Assembly (NCBI GenBank): GCA_964449775.1
Contig: CAYVBQ010000016.1
Location: 15,217 to 79,216 of the forward strand
From: Fen-1258 sp964449775
GTDB lineage: Bacteria; Bacteroidota; Ignavibacteria; Ignavibacteriales; Melioribacteraceae
Reading direction: 5' to 3'
Length of the DNA stretch: 64,000 nucleotides
The notes beneath the pieces were generated by a model. The model made no database searches and was not told where the DNA came from. It saw only the letters and a list, made by a program, of their open reading frames with translations. Below, one piece after another: positions 1 through 9,364 of the stretch. Both the position numbers and the translations under genes were made by a program. Position 1 is the stretch's first letter. Each line of letters starts with the position of its first letter.

Positions 1-1
1 T

Positions 2-379
2 CAATTTCCAAATGAAACTTTACAACTAAAAGGCGGCGATTGTGACGACCTAAGTGTTCTTTTAAGTTCATTACTCGAAAGCATTGGCATTCAAACTGCA
101 TTTGTTGATTATAAAAATGAATCCGGGGTCGGTCATGTTAATCTCCTTGTTAACTCTCAGTTAAAACCGGAACAAAGTAATTTTATAACCAATAACGATA
201 AAAAAATTGTAATTCGGAAAAATGGAAGCAATGAAGATGAAATTTGGATTCCTATCGAAGCAACTTTGCTCAAGAGTTTTGATTCTGCATGGTCGGCTGC
301 TTCTGAAAAGTTTGAAAAAGAAGCTTTAGAAGAATTTGGGCTGGCTAAAAACAATGTAGAAATAATTGATATTAATTAG
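2..379 (+). CDS. Transglutaminase-like cysteine protease domain protein (5' partial)
   Basis: The reading frame is open from the window edge to a TAG at 377-379, so only the C-terminal 125 residues are present. Visible motifs fit the transglutaminase-like fold: a GDCDDLSVLLSSLL segment carrying the candidate catalytic Cys, then GHVNLLV with the candidate His, then WIPIEAT, where the third acidic residue would sit. The order and spacing of Cys, His and acidic residue match that superfamily. The FecR-domain gene starts 9 nt downstream on the same strand, so the two are probably cotranscribed. The substrate is unknown. The fold is well supported, but activity is inferred from motifs, and the N-terminus, including any signal peptide, lies outside the window. 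Confidence 0.7.
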   Translation, partial: QFPNETLQLKGGDCDDLSVLLSSLLESIGIQTAFVDYKNESGVGHVNLLVNSQLKPEQSNFITNNDKKIVIRKNGSNEDEIWIPIEATLLKSFDSAWSAASEKFEKEALEEFGLAKNNVEIIDIN

Positions 380-388
380 AGGTCTATT

Positions 389-1075
389 ATGAAAAGTTTA
401 TTAATAGTATTGCTTTTAATTGCAGCAAAATTATTTGCTCAAGAGTTTACAGTAGAAAAAATAAGCGGCGATGTTCAAGCTTTAATTGGAGCAAATGAAA
501 AATGGACTGAGATTAAAGCCGGACAAAAATTACTGGGAACTGATTTAATCTCTACAGGAGAAAAATCTTTTCTACAAGTATCGGATAGAAACAATCATTT
601 TGTTTTACAGGAAAACTCGGCTTTAAGGTTAAGCAGTTACAAAAAAATGACATTGAACGAACTGCTCCTTGCTTTAGCAACTGAAGAAATTAGAAACATA
701 CCCAAATCTAATAATAACCCATCTACACGAAACACAGCCGTTTACGGTAAAGATGCCGCATCGGTTAAACCCTTGCCGGCTTCAATTCGCGATCTTGGTT
801 TTAAAAAACTAAATGGCGCAAAACAGCTTGCGCAAAACGGATTTAAGGAATCTGCTATTGTTGTTGCCAAAGAAACATTCAGAAAGTATCCGGAAACAAA
901 AACTAAAGTAAAAGATCATCTTTACTTTGTTGATTTGTTAATACAATTGAAACTTTACAGAGAAGCTGAATCTGAATTAATACAAATCAAAGAACAAACA
1001 CTAAATGACATTGAAAAAGTATCTGTTGATGCGCGCTCACAAAAAATTAAATCAGAATTAATCAACAAACAATAA
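389..1075 (+). CDS. Secreted FecR-domain protein with TPR-like C-terminus
   Basis: A 228-aa protein with a hydrophobic signal peptide ending near LFAQ (residue 18). Residues about 20-90 resemble the FecR domain: VEKISGDVQ, then WTEIKAGQKLLGTDLISTGE, then a beta-rich stretch. In larger proteins this domain often lies in the periplasm or at the envelope. Residues about 135-228 are helical and look like one or two TPR units (FKESAIVVAKETFRKYP, LKLYREAESELIQIK), suggesting a protein-binding role. It lies 9 nt after a transglutaminase-like gene and 11 nt before a T9SS cargo gene. No sigma or anti-sigma transmembrane arrangement is visible, so it is not a classic FecR iron-signalling anti-sigma factor. 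Specific function unknown. Confidence 0.65.
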   Translation: MKSLLIVLLLIAAKLFAQEFTVEKISGDVQALIGANEKWTEIKAGQKLLGTDLISTGEKSFLQVSDRNNHFVLQENSALRLSSYKKMTLNELLLALATEEIRNIPKSNNNPSTRNTAVYGKDAASVKPLPASIRDLGFKKLNGAKQLAQNGFKESAIVVAKETFRKYPETKTKVKDHLYFVDLLIQLKLYREAESELIQIKEQTLNDIEKVSVDARSQKIKSELINKQ

Positions 1076-1086
1076 ATAGGCATACT

Positions 1087-2610
1087 ATGAAATCCATAAA
1101 ATACATTTTCGCATTGTTTCTTCTTTCTTTCGTTCCTTCAAATGCTCAGCAAGGGCATTACGGCGGAAATATGTTCCCCGACACATTATTGCAAGTTACT
1201 CTCTCCGGTAAAGTTGCTGTCGATACATCGCTTCCAATGCCAATTTACTATCTCGACGTAAACGGCGACGGCAAAAATGAATACTATCTTAACTTCGGTC
1301 CCGTCTGGTATACACCGGATAATTCAACAGCAGTAAGACCAAAGAACGGAGATCAAATTACTGTCATTGGCGGACAGATGAACAGCTCCATGAATTTGAA
1401 TGGACTACCGATGATTATTGTTTATCAAGTTAACGGAAAACTTTGGAGAGATCCATTCGACCCGATGTGGAATAACTTCGGAAATAACACACACATGATG
1501 GGACAGCACGCAGGCAATTGCAGCGGTTATGCTTTCGGTGCCAGTGGAACCACGCCGCAAAATGTAACTTTATCTGGAACGGTATTGGTTGATACAACCT
1601 ATTTTATGAATCAATACTATTTGGATGAGAATAAAGATGGCAAGCCGGATTACTATTTGAATTTTGGTCCTTGGTGGTATGAATCGAACACCGGCGCAAA
1701 GAGACCAAACAACGGCGATAACGTAACAATCGTCGGTGGAAAATTACAATCAACGAACGGTCTAAGCGTTGTGATTGTTTATCAAATAAACGGCAAGGTA
1801 TGGCGGGATTCAACATTGATTGGGAAATATTTCGGCGGCGGATGGATGCGCAGAAATAATTCCAATGATAAAATCTCAAACCCTTTTGATGAAAAAGATT
1901 TTATGATGATGGGCAGCGGATGGAATATGGGTGGAATGATGTCCGATTCTATGTTTGCAAGAATGTTGGAATTAAATCCGTATAATATTCCGAACAGCAA
2001 AGGAGAGAATATTTTTAAGTGTTACGAGATCGGCATATTCAATTCCAACGGTTCCAACGGAATGATGCAAAACGGCGGATGCGGTGGAATGATGAACTTT
2101 GGTTCCAACGGAAATATCCAATTCCATTTTGATAATAAACAAATTCAAGCTTACGGCATTGATAGAAACAGCTTAAAAGTAAAATACTGGAACAACCAGA
2201 CAAATAAATGGACTGTTATTTCCAACGCAGTAATTAATCAATCTACAAATACAATTACTTTTTCTAACAACCAGATTGCCAGCTACTATATTTTAACATC
2301 CGATAAAGTTACTGCGGTTGAAGAAAATGCAACTGTTCCTACCGGCTATTCTCTTGAACAAAATTATCCAAACCCATTTAACCCGAGCACTAACATCAGC
2401 TATCAGATACCGGTAGGCAGTCATGTTACTCTTAAAGTATTCGATATGCTTGGTAAAGAAGTTGCAACACTAGTTGATGAATTCAAGACTGCGGGAAGTT
2501 ATAATTCTCAATTCTCAATTAATAATTATCAATTATCAAGCGGAGTTTATTTTTATCAATTAAACGCCGGCTATTTTATGGCGACCAAGAAATTTGTTCT
2601 GATGAAATAA
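1087..2610 (+). CDS. Secreted protein with duplicated beta domain and T9SS type A sorting domain
   Basis: A 507-aa secreted protein with a signal peptide ending near SNAQ (residue 21). Residues about 34-118 and 156-236 are two copies of the same domain; both carry VTLSG at the start, a YYLD-N-DGK motif, YYLNFGP, a PxNGDxxTxxGG motif and a VYQxNGKxWRD end. The DxNxDGK segments look like calcium-binding loops. The middle (about 255-345) is rich in Met, Gly and Asn. The last 85 residues are a type IX secretion C-terminal sorting domain starting at EQNYPNPFNPST and ending KKFVLMK, which should send the protein to the outer surface. The function of the duplicated domain is not recognised. Confidence 0.8.
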   Translation: MKSIKYIFALFLLSFVPSNAQQGHYGGNMFPDTLLQVTLSGKVAVDTSLPMPIYYLDVNGDGKNEYYLNFGPVWYTPDNSTAVRPKNGDQITVIGGQMNSSMNLNGLPMIIVYQVNGKLWRDPFDPMWNNFGNNTHMMGQHAGNCSGYAFGASGTTPQNVTLSGTVLVDTTYFMNQYYLDENKDGKPDYYLNFGPWWYESNTGAKRPNNGDNVTIVGGKLQSTNGLSVVIVYQINGKVWRDSTLIGKYFGGGWMRRNNSNDKISNPFDEKDFMMMGSGWNMGGMMSDSMFARMLELNPYNIPNSKGENIFKCYEIGIFNSNGSNGMMQNGGCGGMMNFGSNGNIQFHFDNKQIQAYGIDRNSLKVKYWNNQTNKWTVISNAVINQSTNTITFSNNQIASYYILTSDKVTAVEENATVPTGYSLEQNYPNPFNPSTNISYQIPVGSHVTLKVFDMLGKEVATLVDEFKTAGSYNSQFSINNYQLSSGVYFYQLNAGYFMATKKFVLMK

Positions 2611-2816
2611 GAACCCTTATCAGGTGGTTTCTTGATTTATTCCGAGAGCCAACTTAAAACCGGATTGCCAGCCGGTCATCAGCACGCAGAACATTTAAAA
2701 GTGGAAATGAAAAGAGAAATAGCATTTCTTATATCTAAAATTAGAATCGGTTATTCAACTTTATAAAAGATTAGAACCCGACCTTACAAATATTCATTTC
2801 CCAGAATAATATTCGA

Positions 2817-2848
2817 GAAGCCCTATTCATTGTGAATGGGGCTTCTTT
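2817..2848 (+). terminator. Strong hairpin, likely terminator of the 1087-2610 gene
   Basis: GAAGCCCTATTC and GAATGGGGCTTC form a 12-bp stem (one T-G wobble) with a 5-nt loop, followed by a short T-rich tail. It lies about 200 nt after the T9SS cargo gene. It also contains the first in-frame ATG (2836) of the sigma-factor ORF, which argues that translation of that gene begins further downstream. Confidence 0.6.
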
Positions 2849-2952
2849 CAATAATTGCCTTCAAATTATCTTTCAAAAACCAACCATCATTAATGAACTT
2901 TCAATGTGCGTTTATAGTTATTCAAATAACTATACTACTAAAGAAAGTACGA

Positions 2953-3648
2953 ATGATGATAAAGAAAAATATTGATTCAACTATGTTATTAAACCGGAAG
3001 TATGCCGATTTCGATAAAGATGTCATTTCACAAATGAATGCGCTAAAGAGCTTTGCTCTTAAGATTACTAATGACCTTGAAGAATCGGAGGATTTAGTTC
3101 AAGATACACTCTTAAAAGCGTTCAGATTTTTTGATAAATTTGAAAAAGGGACCAATGCCAAAGCGTGGCTTTTTCAGATCATGAAAAATTCATTCATTAA
3201 CAATTACCGTAAAATAACTCGTGAGCCATACAAAGTTGATTATGAGGATGTACAAAATTTTTACGAGAATATTAAAGCTGACGATGTAAAGACCCAGCAT
3301 TATGAGAACGATGCTTTTAGTGATGTTCTGGATGACGAACTTGCAAATGCACTTTCAATTTTACCCGATGATTTCCGTACGATAGTTTTTCTAAGCGATA
3401 TAGAAGGTTATACTTACGAGGAGATTGCTGATTTTATGGATTGCCCAATTGGCACAGTGAGATCACGGCTTCATCGCGCTCGTAAAATGCTCTATTCCTT
3501 ATTATTTCAGTATGCAAAAGAGAATGGATTCATTAATTTAAAGGAAAAGCTGCCCAAAGCAGATAGATCGATGAAACTGTTCGATAATGTAAAGATCAAA
3601 GAAAATGCGGATAGTGAATTGGCTCATCTTTCATTCAGTTTTATCTGA
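2953..3648 (+). CDS. ECF-type RNA polymerase sigma factor
   Basis: The frame is open from ATG 2836, but that ATG is inside a terminator stem and the first 39 residues do not look like sigma. ATG 2953 or 2956, preceded by AAGAAAG, gives about 231 residues and is preferred. Region 2 is near residues 30-95 (ESEDLVQDTLLKAFRFFDKF, then AWLFQIMKNSFINNYRK); region 4 is near residues 130-185 (LPDDFRTIVFLSDIEGYTYE, then GTVRSRLHRARKMLYSLL, the -35-binding helix-turn-helix). The spacer between regions is long and acidic, and there is a Lys-rich C-terminal extension of about 40 residues. No anti-sigma gene is adjacent, so its signal is unknown. It lies directly upstream of the primary sigma factor. Confidence 0.85.
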   Translation: MMIKKNIDSTMLLNRKYADFDKDVISQMNALKSFALKITNDLEESEDLVQDTLLKAFRFFDKFEKGTNAKAWLFQIMKNSFINNYRKITREPYKVDYEDVQNFYENIKADDVKTQHYENDAFSDVLDDELANALSILPDDFRTIVFLSDIEGYTYEEIADFMDCPIGTVRSRLHRARKMLYSLLFQYAKENGFINLKEKLPKADRSMKLFDNVKIKENADSELAHLSFSFI

Positions 3649-3952
3649 AAATCGTAAGAATCAATTTAGCCGATCGGGTAAAAAAAGTAAGATTTTTATA
3701 GATAATCCTTAAAAAATTGCTTATTTTCGGGCGGTGATTTTTATAAAAACATATCAGAATTCTGCTTACAAAGTTGTTTCCAGGCTCTTTTTTAGAAACC
3801 CTCGAGTTATCAAATAGAGTTAGGAGAAATTATTTTTCTTAAAGTGAGGATTAAATTCTTCTCTTTAGGAACTTTAATGCGTATTAAAAGTAAGAATTAA
3901 GATCTTTTTTGTTTATAATTTTTTTTTAGAATAATTAAGGAGAAGTAAAGAT
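3649..3952 (+). other. Long 5' region of the primary sigma factor gene
   Basis: About 300 bases without a gene. It is AT-rich and ends with AAGGAG at 3937-3942 followed by 10 nt and a TTG start. I see no confident promoter hexamers or conserved RNA structure. The length suggests that the sigma factor has its own promoter and a long leader. Confidence 0.3.
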
Positions 3953-4813
3953 TTGAAGATAACGAAGCAGTTTACGAATCGTGAGAGTAAATCTTTGGAT
4001 CAGTACCTTCAAGAAATCGGAAAAGTAGATCTTCTGACCCCGAATGAAGAAATTGATTTAGCCATCCGGATAAAAAAGGGAGATCAAATGGCTTTGGAGA
4101 AACTAACCAAAGCAAATTTAAGATTTGTTGTTAGCGTTGCTAAGCAGTATCAAAATCAAGGACTTCCATTAGGTGATTTAATCAACGAAGGAAACCTTGG
4201 TCTTATAAAAGCAGGAAGAAGATTTGACGAGACACGCGGTTTCAAATTTATCTCTTATGCTGTATGGTGGATTCGTCAATCTATTATGCAGGCTATTGCA
4301 GAGCAGTCCAGAATGGTACGTCTACCTTTAAACCGTGTTGGCGCTCTTAATAAAATGGGAAAAGCATTAAGCCAATTGGAGCAGGAGTACGAAAGAAGAC
4401 CAAGTCCTGAAGAGATCGCTACTCAGCTTGATATGGATGTTTCAGATGTAACTTATGCTATGCAAATTGCCGGTCGCCACGTTTCTATGGATGCCCCGTT
4501 TGCTCACAGCGAAGATAACAATAACAGTTTGCTAGATGTAATGCCTAATGATGATCAACCGGCTCCCGATTTTTCTTTGATGAAAGAATCATTGAAAGCC
4601 GAAATTGAACGCTCTCTTTCCACTTTAACAGAACGAGAAGCAGAAGTTATTCGTCTCTACTTTGGTCTTGGTAAAGAACATTCTTTAACTCTCGAAGAGA
4701 TTGGCGAGAAATTAAATCTGACACGCGAACGAGTTCGCCAGATCAAAGAGAAAGCTTTAATTCGATTACGGCACTCTACACGGAGTAAAAATTTAAAAGC
4801 TTATCTTGGATAA
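3953..4813 (+). CDS. rpoD: Primary RNA polymerase sigma factor, Bacteroidetes-type RpoD/SigA
   Basis: A 286-aa sigma-70 protein with no long region 1.1 or non-conserved domain. This is the length usual for Bacteroidetes primary sigma factors and far shorter than proteobacterial RpoD. Visible elements: region 1.2 at LDQYLQEIGKVDLLTPNEEI (about 16-35); region 2 with LRFVVSVAKQYQNQGLPLGD, GNLGLIKAGRRFD and FKFISYAVWWIRQSI (about 61-125); region 3; region 4.2 with EEIGEKLNLTRERVRQIKEK near 247-266. The start is TTG at 3953, chosen because AAGGAG lies 10 nt upstream and the protein then begins MKITKQFTNRESKSLDQYL, as expected for the family. The Bacteroidetes-type promoter upstream of the his operon is consistent with this sigma factor. 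Confidence 0.93.
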   Translation: MKITKQFTNRESKSLDQYLQEIGKVDLLTPNEEIDLAIRIKKGDQMALEKLTKANLRFVVSVAKQYQNQGLPLGDLINEGNLGLIKAGRRFDETRGFKFISYAVWWIRQSIMQAIAEQSRMVRLPLNRVGALNKMGKALSQLEQEYERRPSPEEIATQLDMDVSDVTYAMQIAGRHVSMDAPFAHSEDNNNSLLDVMPNDDQPAPDFSLMKESLKAEIERSLSTLTEREAEVIRLYFGLGKEHSLTLEEIGEKLNLTRERVRQIKEKALIRLRHSTRSKNLKAYLG

Positions 4814-4832
4814 TTTTTTGTATCACAAACAG

Positions 4833-4859
4833 AGCCGTTGCAATGCAGCGGCTTTTTTG
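4833..4859 (+). terminator. Rho-independent terminator of rpoD
   Basis: AGCCGTTGC and GCAGCGGCT form a stem of about 9 bp (one G-T wobble) with a short AAT loop, followed by TTTTTT. It lies 20 nt after the rpoD stop codon. Confidence 0.8.
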
Positions 4860-4911
4860 TTTTAAACTGACTATTTTGCAAGTGTAAATGAAAGGATTGT
4901 GGAGAAAATTC

Positions 4912-6330
4912 ATGAAGCATCTTATTATAGCAGCCGTTATCGCGTTTGTATTTACTATTTCTCACGTTAATGCCCAAAATGATATTGTAGGTCACTGGGA
5001 GGGAAAAATAAAAATGCTAACCATGAATCTTGACATCCAAATTCGGGTTGAGAAAACTAAGAAATCATTAAATGGTTTTATGAGTATCCCTTCCCAGAAA
5101 TTGAAAGATTATCAACTTCCGGTATTCACATTCAAAAAAAACAAAGTACACTTCGAATTACCAAGTCAAGCTGGAATAGCAAATTTTGATGGTGAACTTA
5201 AATCTGATTCAATCAAAGGAAAAATACTTCAAGCCGGTATTCAAGGATCGTTCTATCTCGTAAAAGGCACAGAAAAAAAAGCGATTACGCATAGCGAAAT
5301 AAAATCAGATGAACCACTTCCCTATTTTGAAGAAGAAGTCGCATTCAAGAGCGGCAGAATTTTATTGGCAGGAACATTGACAATTCCCAAAGATGAAAAT
5401 AAATATCCGGCTGTGATTTTATTAACCGGCAACGGTCCCCAGAATCGTGATGAAGATATTTTCGGTTTTAAAATATTTGAAAAAATAGCAGATTACTTCT
5501 CACGTAGAGGTTTTGCTGTATTACGATACGATGACCGCGGCGTAGGTGGGTCAACCGGAAATTCTATGCAATCCACTACAGAAGATTTTGCCGATGATGC
5601 AAAATCAGCAATTGAATTTTTAAAGAAACAAAAAAATATTGACGTAAAAAAGATTGGATTTCTTGGACATAGTGAAGGCGGAATTATTGCCCCTATGGTT
5701 GCATCCACTTCAACAGATGTTGCATTTATAGTTTTAATGTCTGGTGCAGGTGTACACGGTGGTGATGTTTTACTAGAGCAGCAAAAATTAATTCTGCAAT
5801 CAAGCGGCGTCACAGATAGTCTGATTGAACAGAATTTAGATCTGCAGAGAAAAATTAATACTGCATTAATAAACGACACAGATTTGAATGACTTGCGCAG
5901 TGATATCCAGGCATTTGCTGAAAAAGATTTTGAAACTTTGAGCTCGGAAATAAAAACGTCTATTCAGGATAAGAAAGCATACATCAATTCAACAGTTCAA
6001 TCACAGATTCTTATGTTTAACAATCCGTGGTTACGATTTTATATTAAATACGATCCAGTACCAACTCTTCAAAAAGTAAAGATACCCGTGTTAATGACAT
6101 TTGGAGAGCTTGATCTGCAAGTACCGGCGGCACAAAACAAACCTAAAATGGAAGAAGCACTCGCTTTAGGCGGAAATAAAAATTTTAAATCCATCGTTTT
6201 TCCAAAAGCAAATCATCTCTATCAAGAAGCTAAAACAGGTAGCCCGGGCGAATACAACGAATTAAAAAAAGAATTTGTACCGGGATTCTTGGAAGCTGTT
6301 GGCAATTGGATTTTAGAGATAACTAAATAA
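4912..6330 (+). CDS. Secreted alpha/beta hydrolase (serine esterase/peptidase-like)
   Basis: A protein of about 472 aa. ATG 4912 is preferred over ATG 4888 because GGAG lies 7 nt before it and it opens directly into a signal peptide ending near VNAQ. Residues about 25-130 form a beta-rich N-terminal domain (GHWEGKI). The alpha/beta hydrolase domain follows, with YPAVILLTGNGPQNRDE (oxyanion region), YDDRGVGGSTG, the nucleophile elbow GHSEGG near residue 255, a candidate acid in GELDLQVP and a catalytic His in KANHLYQ near the C-terminus. This layout is common in Bacteroidetes secreted esterases. The substrate cannot be read from sequence. It is monocistronic, after the rpoD terminator. Confidence 0.8.
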   Translation: MKHLIIAAVIAFVFTISHVNAQNDIVGHWEGKIKMLTMNLDIQIRVEKTKKSLNGFMSIPSQKLKDYQLPVFTFKKNKVHFELPSQAGIANFDGELKSDSIKGKILQAGIQGSFYLVKGTEKKAITHSEIKSDEPLPYFEEEVAFKSGRILLAGTLTIPKDENKYPAVILLTGNGPQNRDEDIFGFKIFEKIADYFSRRGFAVLRYDDRGVGGSTGNSMQSTTEDFADDAKSAIEFLKKQKNIDVKKIGFLGHSEGGIIAPMVASTSTDVAFIVLMSGAGVHGGDVLLEQQKLILQSSGVTDSLIEQNLDLQRKINTALINDTDLNDLRSDIQAFAEKDFETLSSEIKTSIQDKKAYINSTVQSQILMFNNPWLRFYIKYDPVPTLQKVKIPVLMTFGELDLQVPAAQNKPKMEEALALGGNKNFKSIVFPKANHLYQEAKTGSPGEYNELKKEFVPGFLEAVGNWILEITK

Positions 6331-6477
6331 GTCACCTTACGCAGAATGCTTGGATTTATAGCCACGACTTAAAGATGCTATTGGAAAAGATGTTTAGCTA
6401 GTGTGATTAAATAATTTCATGCACTCGAATTCAAAATCAAATTCATTATATTTCTTTAGAACAAATAAAAAAAAATC

Positions 6478-7953
6478 ATGTCGTTAGAAAAATATTTTTC
6501 ACAATTCAGAGATAAGATTATAGGTCTCAATCAAGAATTTGATTCACCATATGGCAGAAAAAAAATTATTTATGCTGATTGGATCGCAAGCGGGCGTCTA
6601 TACGAACCAATCGAAAGAATTCTAAGTGAAAAATTTTTTCCTTATGTAGGCAATACACATTCCGAGTCTTCCGTTACTGGAACAACTATGACAAGAGCTT
6701 ATTCCGAAGCTAAAAAAATAATCAAGCAACATGTTAATGCCGGATCGGAGGATGTAATCATTTTTGCAGGCTACGGAATGACTGCGGCTGTAAATAAATT
6801 TCAAAGGCTGCTAGGTCACCGCGTGTGCGAACAACTCCAGAAGTATACTCAAATTCCAAGAGAAGAAAAGCCGGTGATTTTTCTAACACATATGGAACAT
6901 CATTCTAATCAAACTTCCTGGCTTGAGACAATTTGTGAGGTTGTAATCATTGAACCGGATAAGCAAGGAATGGTTGACCTTAATCATTTTGAGCATCTTC
7001 TTAAACTTTATGATCATCGCAAATGGAAAATCGGTTCTTTCACAGCCGCATCTAACGTTACGGGAATTCAACCTCCCTATCATAGAATGGCAAAGATGAT
7101 GCACGAGCACGGTGGACTTTGTTTCATAGATTTTGCAGCAGCGGCTCCTTACATTGATATTAATATGCATCCCGATGATCCTATGGAAAAACTTGATGCA
7201 ATATTTTTCTCTCCTCATAAATTTCTTGGCGGACCGGGTACTTCCGGTGTATTAATATTCGATTCAAAATTATATAAGCGTAGAGTTCCGGATAATCCCG
7301 GCGGTGGGACTGTAGATTGGACAAATCCTTGGGGTCAGCACAAATATATCGAAGACATTGAATTACGTGAAGACGGCGGTACACCCGGATTTCTTCAGAC
7401 GATAAAAACAGCGCTTGCGATAAATTTGAAAAATGATATCGGTACAAAAAATATTTTAGCACGTGAACACGAACTTCTTAAAGTAGCATTCGAAAGATTC
7501 GAGAAGATCCCTTCTTTGCATATTCTTGCGCCGGAAATAAGAGACCGGCTTGGTATAATTTCTTTTTATGTCGAAGATATTCATTACAATTTAATGGTGA
7601 AATTGCTCAATGACCGTTTTGGAATACAAGTGCGCGGCGGTTGTTCTTGTGCAGGTACTTACGGGCATTATCTTCTCCATGTTGATCCTACTCGTTCGAA
7701 GCGCATCACGGACAAAATCAATCATGGCGATCTTTCCGAAAAACCGGGCTGGGTTCGTCTATCGCTTCATCCTACTATGACAAACGATGAACTAGATTTT
7801 ATTCTAAACGCGATCAATGAAATTATTATCAATGTAAAAGAATGGTCGAGAGATTACACATACTCACCAAAGACTAATGAGTATTGCCATAAATCGCAAA
7901 ATAAAATGGAATTTGAAATAATTAAGAACTGGTTCATTCTCGAAAGTGATTAA
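6478..7953 (+). CDS. Class V aminotransferase, cysteine desulfurase-like PLP enzyme
   Basis: A 491-aa protein of fold type I PLP enzymes, class V (SufS/NifS/isopenicillin epimerase-like). Visible residues: a THMEHHSNQTSW motif (about 137-149), DFAAAAPY with the Asp that pairs with the PLP ring nitrogen, SPHKFLGGPG with the Schiff-base Lys near residue 257, and a Cys-containing loop RGGCSCAGTYGHYLL near residue 390 where desulfurases hold their catalytic Cys. At 491 residues it is longer than SufS (about 405). No suf or nif genes are adjacent, so desulfurase function is only one possibility. The upstream bases are A-rich with no clear Shine-Dalgarno sequence. Confidence 0.75.
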   Translation: MSLEKYFSQFRDKIIGLNQEFDSPYGRKKIIYADWIASGRLYEPIERILSEKFFPYVGNTHSESSVTGTTMTRAYSEAKKIIKQHVNAGSEDVIIFAGYGMTAAVNKFQRLLGHRVCEQLQKYTQIPREEKPVIFLTHMEHHSNQTSWLETICEVVIIEPDKQGMVDLNHFEHLLKLYDHRKWKIGSFTAASNVTGIQPPYHRMAKMMHEHGGLCFIDFAAAAPYIDINMHPDDPMEKLDAIFFSPHKFLGGPGTSGVLIFDSKLYKRRVPDNPGGGTVDWTNPWGQHKYIEDIELREDGGTPGFLQTIKTALAINLKNDIGTKNILAREHELLKVAFERFEKIPSLHILAPEIRDRLGIISFYVEDIHYNLMVKLLNDRFGIQVRGGCSCAGTYGHYLLHVDPTRSKRITDKINHGDLSEKPGWVRLSLHPTMTNDELDFILNAINEIIINVKEWSRDYTYSPKTNEYCHKSQNKMEFEIIKNWFILESD

Positions 7954-7967
7954 AATTATCACTCACA

Positions 7968-8492
7968 CTAAATAGAGATCCGATCAAACTGATCTGCCAG
8001 GGTTTCAATCGTTTTACCGGAGACTCGGAAGATAGTCCATTCGTCCATTGGTTGAGCCCCCAATTTTTTGTACAATTGAATTGCGGGTTCATTCCAATCA
8101 AGAACGCTCCATTCAATTCTTCCACAATCTCTTTCAATTGCAAGTTTGCCAAGATAAGCAAGAAGAATTTTTCCAATTCCCTTTCCGCGTAATTCCGGCT
8201 TTACAAAAAGATCCTCAAGATAAATTCCGGGTTTACCTAGAAATGTAGAAAAGTTGTGAAAGAAAAGAGCGAACCCTGCCGGTTCATTTTTATAGAATGC
8301 AAGTATAACTTCTGCCGTTCTTCTATTTCCAAAAAGATTTTCTTTCAGAAGTTCTTCTGTTGCAACAACTTGGTGTGATAACTTTTCATATTCAGCAAGA
8401 GCTTTTACTAAATCGAAAATTATCGGTGTATCTCCTTCGTTCGCAAAACGAAGTGTAACTTCATGATTTTTTGTCTTGATTGATTTATCCAT
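7968..8492 (-). CDS. GNAT N-acetyltransferase (polyamine/thialysine acetyltransferase-like)
   Basis: A 174-aa GNAT protein. The acetyl-CoA-binding motif A is YLEDLFVKPELRGKGIGKIL (about residues 99-118), with the R-G-K-G-I-G pyrophosphate loop. The preceding AEVILAFYKNEPAGFALFF strand and the following CGRIEWSVLDWNEPAIQLYK segment match the SSAT/thialysine acetyltransferase subgroup, where the W-x-V-L-D-W-N motif is typical. It likely transfers acetyl groups from acetyl-CoA to a small amine in the cytoplasm. It converges with the class V aminotransferase (14-nt gap) and is unlikely to be in an operon with it. Confidence 0.8.
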   Translation of the reverse strand: MDKSIKTKNHEVTLRFANEGDTPIIFDLVKALAEYEKLSHQVVATEELLKENLFGNRRTAEVILAFYKNEPAGFALFFHNFSTFLGKPGIYLEDLFVKPELRGKGIGKILLAYLGKLAIERDCGRIEWSVLDWNEPAIQLYKKLGAQPMDEWTIFRVSGKTIETLADQFDRISI

Positions 8493-8546
8493 ATTAAACT
8501 TGCACCCTTAAATGAAAAGTTCATAATTAGTGGCGGGTAAAATAAT

Positions 8547-9164
8547 CTACTTAATTTCAATATCCCATTGGTCAAGAAGTGCAATTGCATCCGGCAGAGA
8601 AAATTTTGCTTTCCTTATATTATTTTTGGTCGGGTCAATCCGGTAATTCTTTGCATCTGTAAAATCAACGAACGATAAATTCGTATTTGAGAAGGTGGTA
8701 TTAAGCAGATCGGTATCCGTCAGTTTAGCTTTGGAAAGATTTGTTTTCTCGAAATCTAAATTACGCGCTTCACACGAAATTATTTCTATTGATCTGAGAT
8801 CCATTCCGGTGAAAATCGAATCGTTTATTTTGCATTTAAGAAAATCCACTTTTACAGGCTGGCAAATCTTTGTCCAGTCAATACCAATCAATTTGCAGTT
8901 CTCAAACTTTACATCCAAGAAGGAACTGTTAATGACTTTTGAGACACTGAGATCGCTGTTCTTGAAAGAACATTTTTCAAATCTGCATGAATTGAATGAA
9001 GCGTTAATTAAAACCACACCGTTAAACACGCAATTGTAAAACTCGATATCGTTAAGCTGTAACTTCGGAAACGATATCTTTTCAAAAACAGTCTCTTCAT
9101 AATAGTTTTTGTCGAATTGGAATTCTACGTTGACATATTCCGGAAAAAGGTTTGGCTCTATCAA
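8547..9164 (-). CDS. Pentapeptide repeat protein
   Basis: A 205-aa protein built mainly of pentapeptide repeats, pattern A(D/N)LXX, from about residue 30 to 180 (for example FNSCRFEKCSFKNSDLS, then KTNLSKAKLTDTDLLNTTF). These fold as a right-handed quadrilateral beta helix. The C-terminal NYRIDPTKNNIRKAKFSLP followed by a short helix is shared with Qnr/McbG-type and related cytoplasmic pentapeptide proteins, some of which mimic DNA and protect gyrase. Resistance function cannot be inferred from the fold alone. The start is TTG at 9164, preceded by GAGAAG about 6 nt upstream; no ATG gives the same N-terminus. Confidence 0.75.
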   Translation of the reverse strand: MIEPNLFPEYVNVEFQFDKNYYEETVFEKISFPKLQLNDIEFYNCVFNGVVLINASFNSCRFEKCSFKNSDLSVSKVINSSFLDVKFENCKLIGIDWTKICQPVKVDFLKCKINDSIFTGMDLRSIEIISCEARNLDFEKTNLSKAKLTDTDLLNTTFSNTNLSFVDFTDAKNYRIDPTKNNIRKAKFSLPDAIALLDQWDIEIK

Positions 9165-9364
9165 TTATTTCTTCTCATGTAGTTTATTATTATCGCATCG
9201 TATGGTTCTATTTAGATTTTTCTTCTTGGCAGATCGACCATAAATATTTTGACATGGCATATAATATGGCTTTTGTGGAACTTATTTTTTACTTACAACA
9301 GAAATTATCTGCGCGCACGAATAATATATAATTCTCAAAGAATGATTTTATATAATGAGAATTA

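Noticed and set aside
2836..2952. Extended N-terminus of the ECF sigma factor from ATG 2836
   Set aside because: That ATG is inside a terminator stem and the first 39 residues have no sigma character; ATG 2953/2956 is better.
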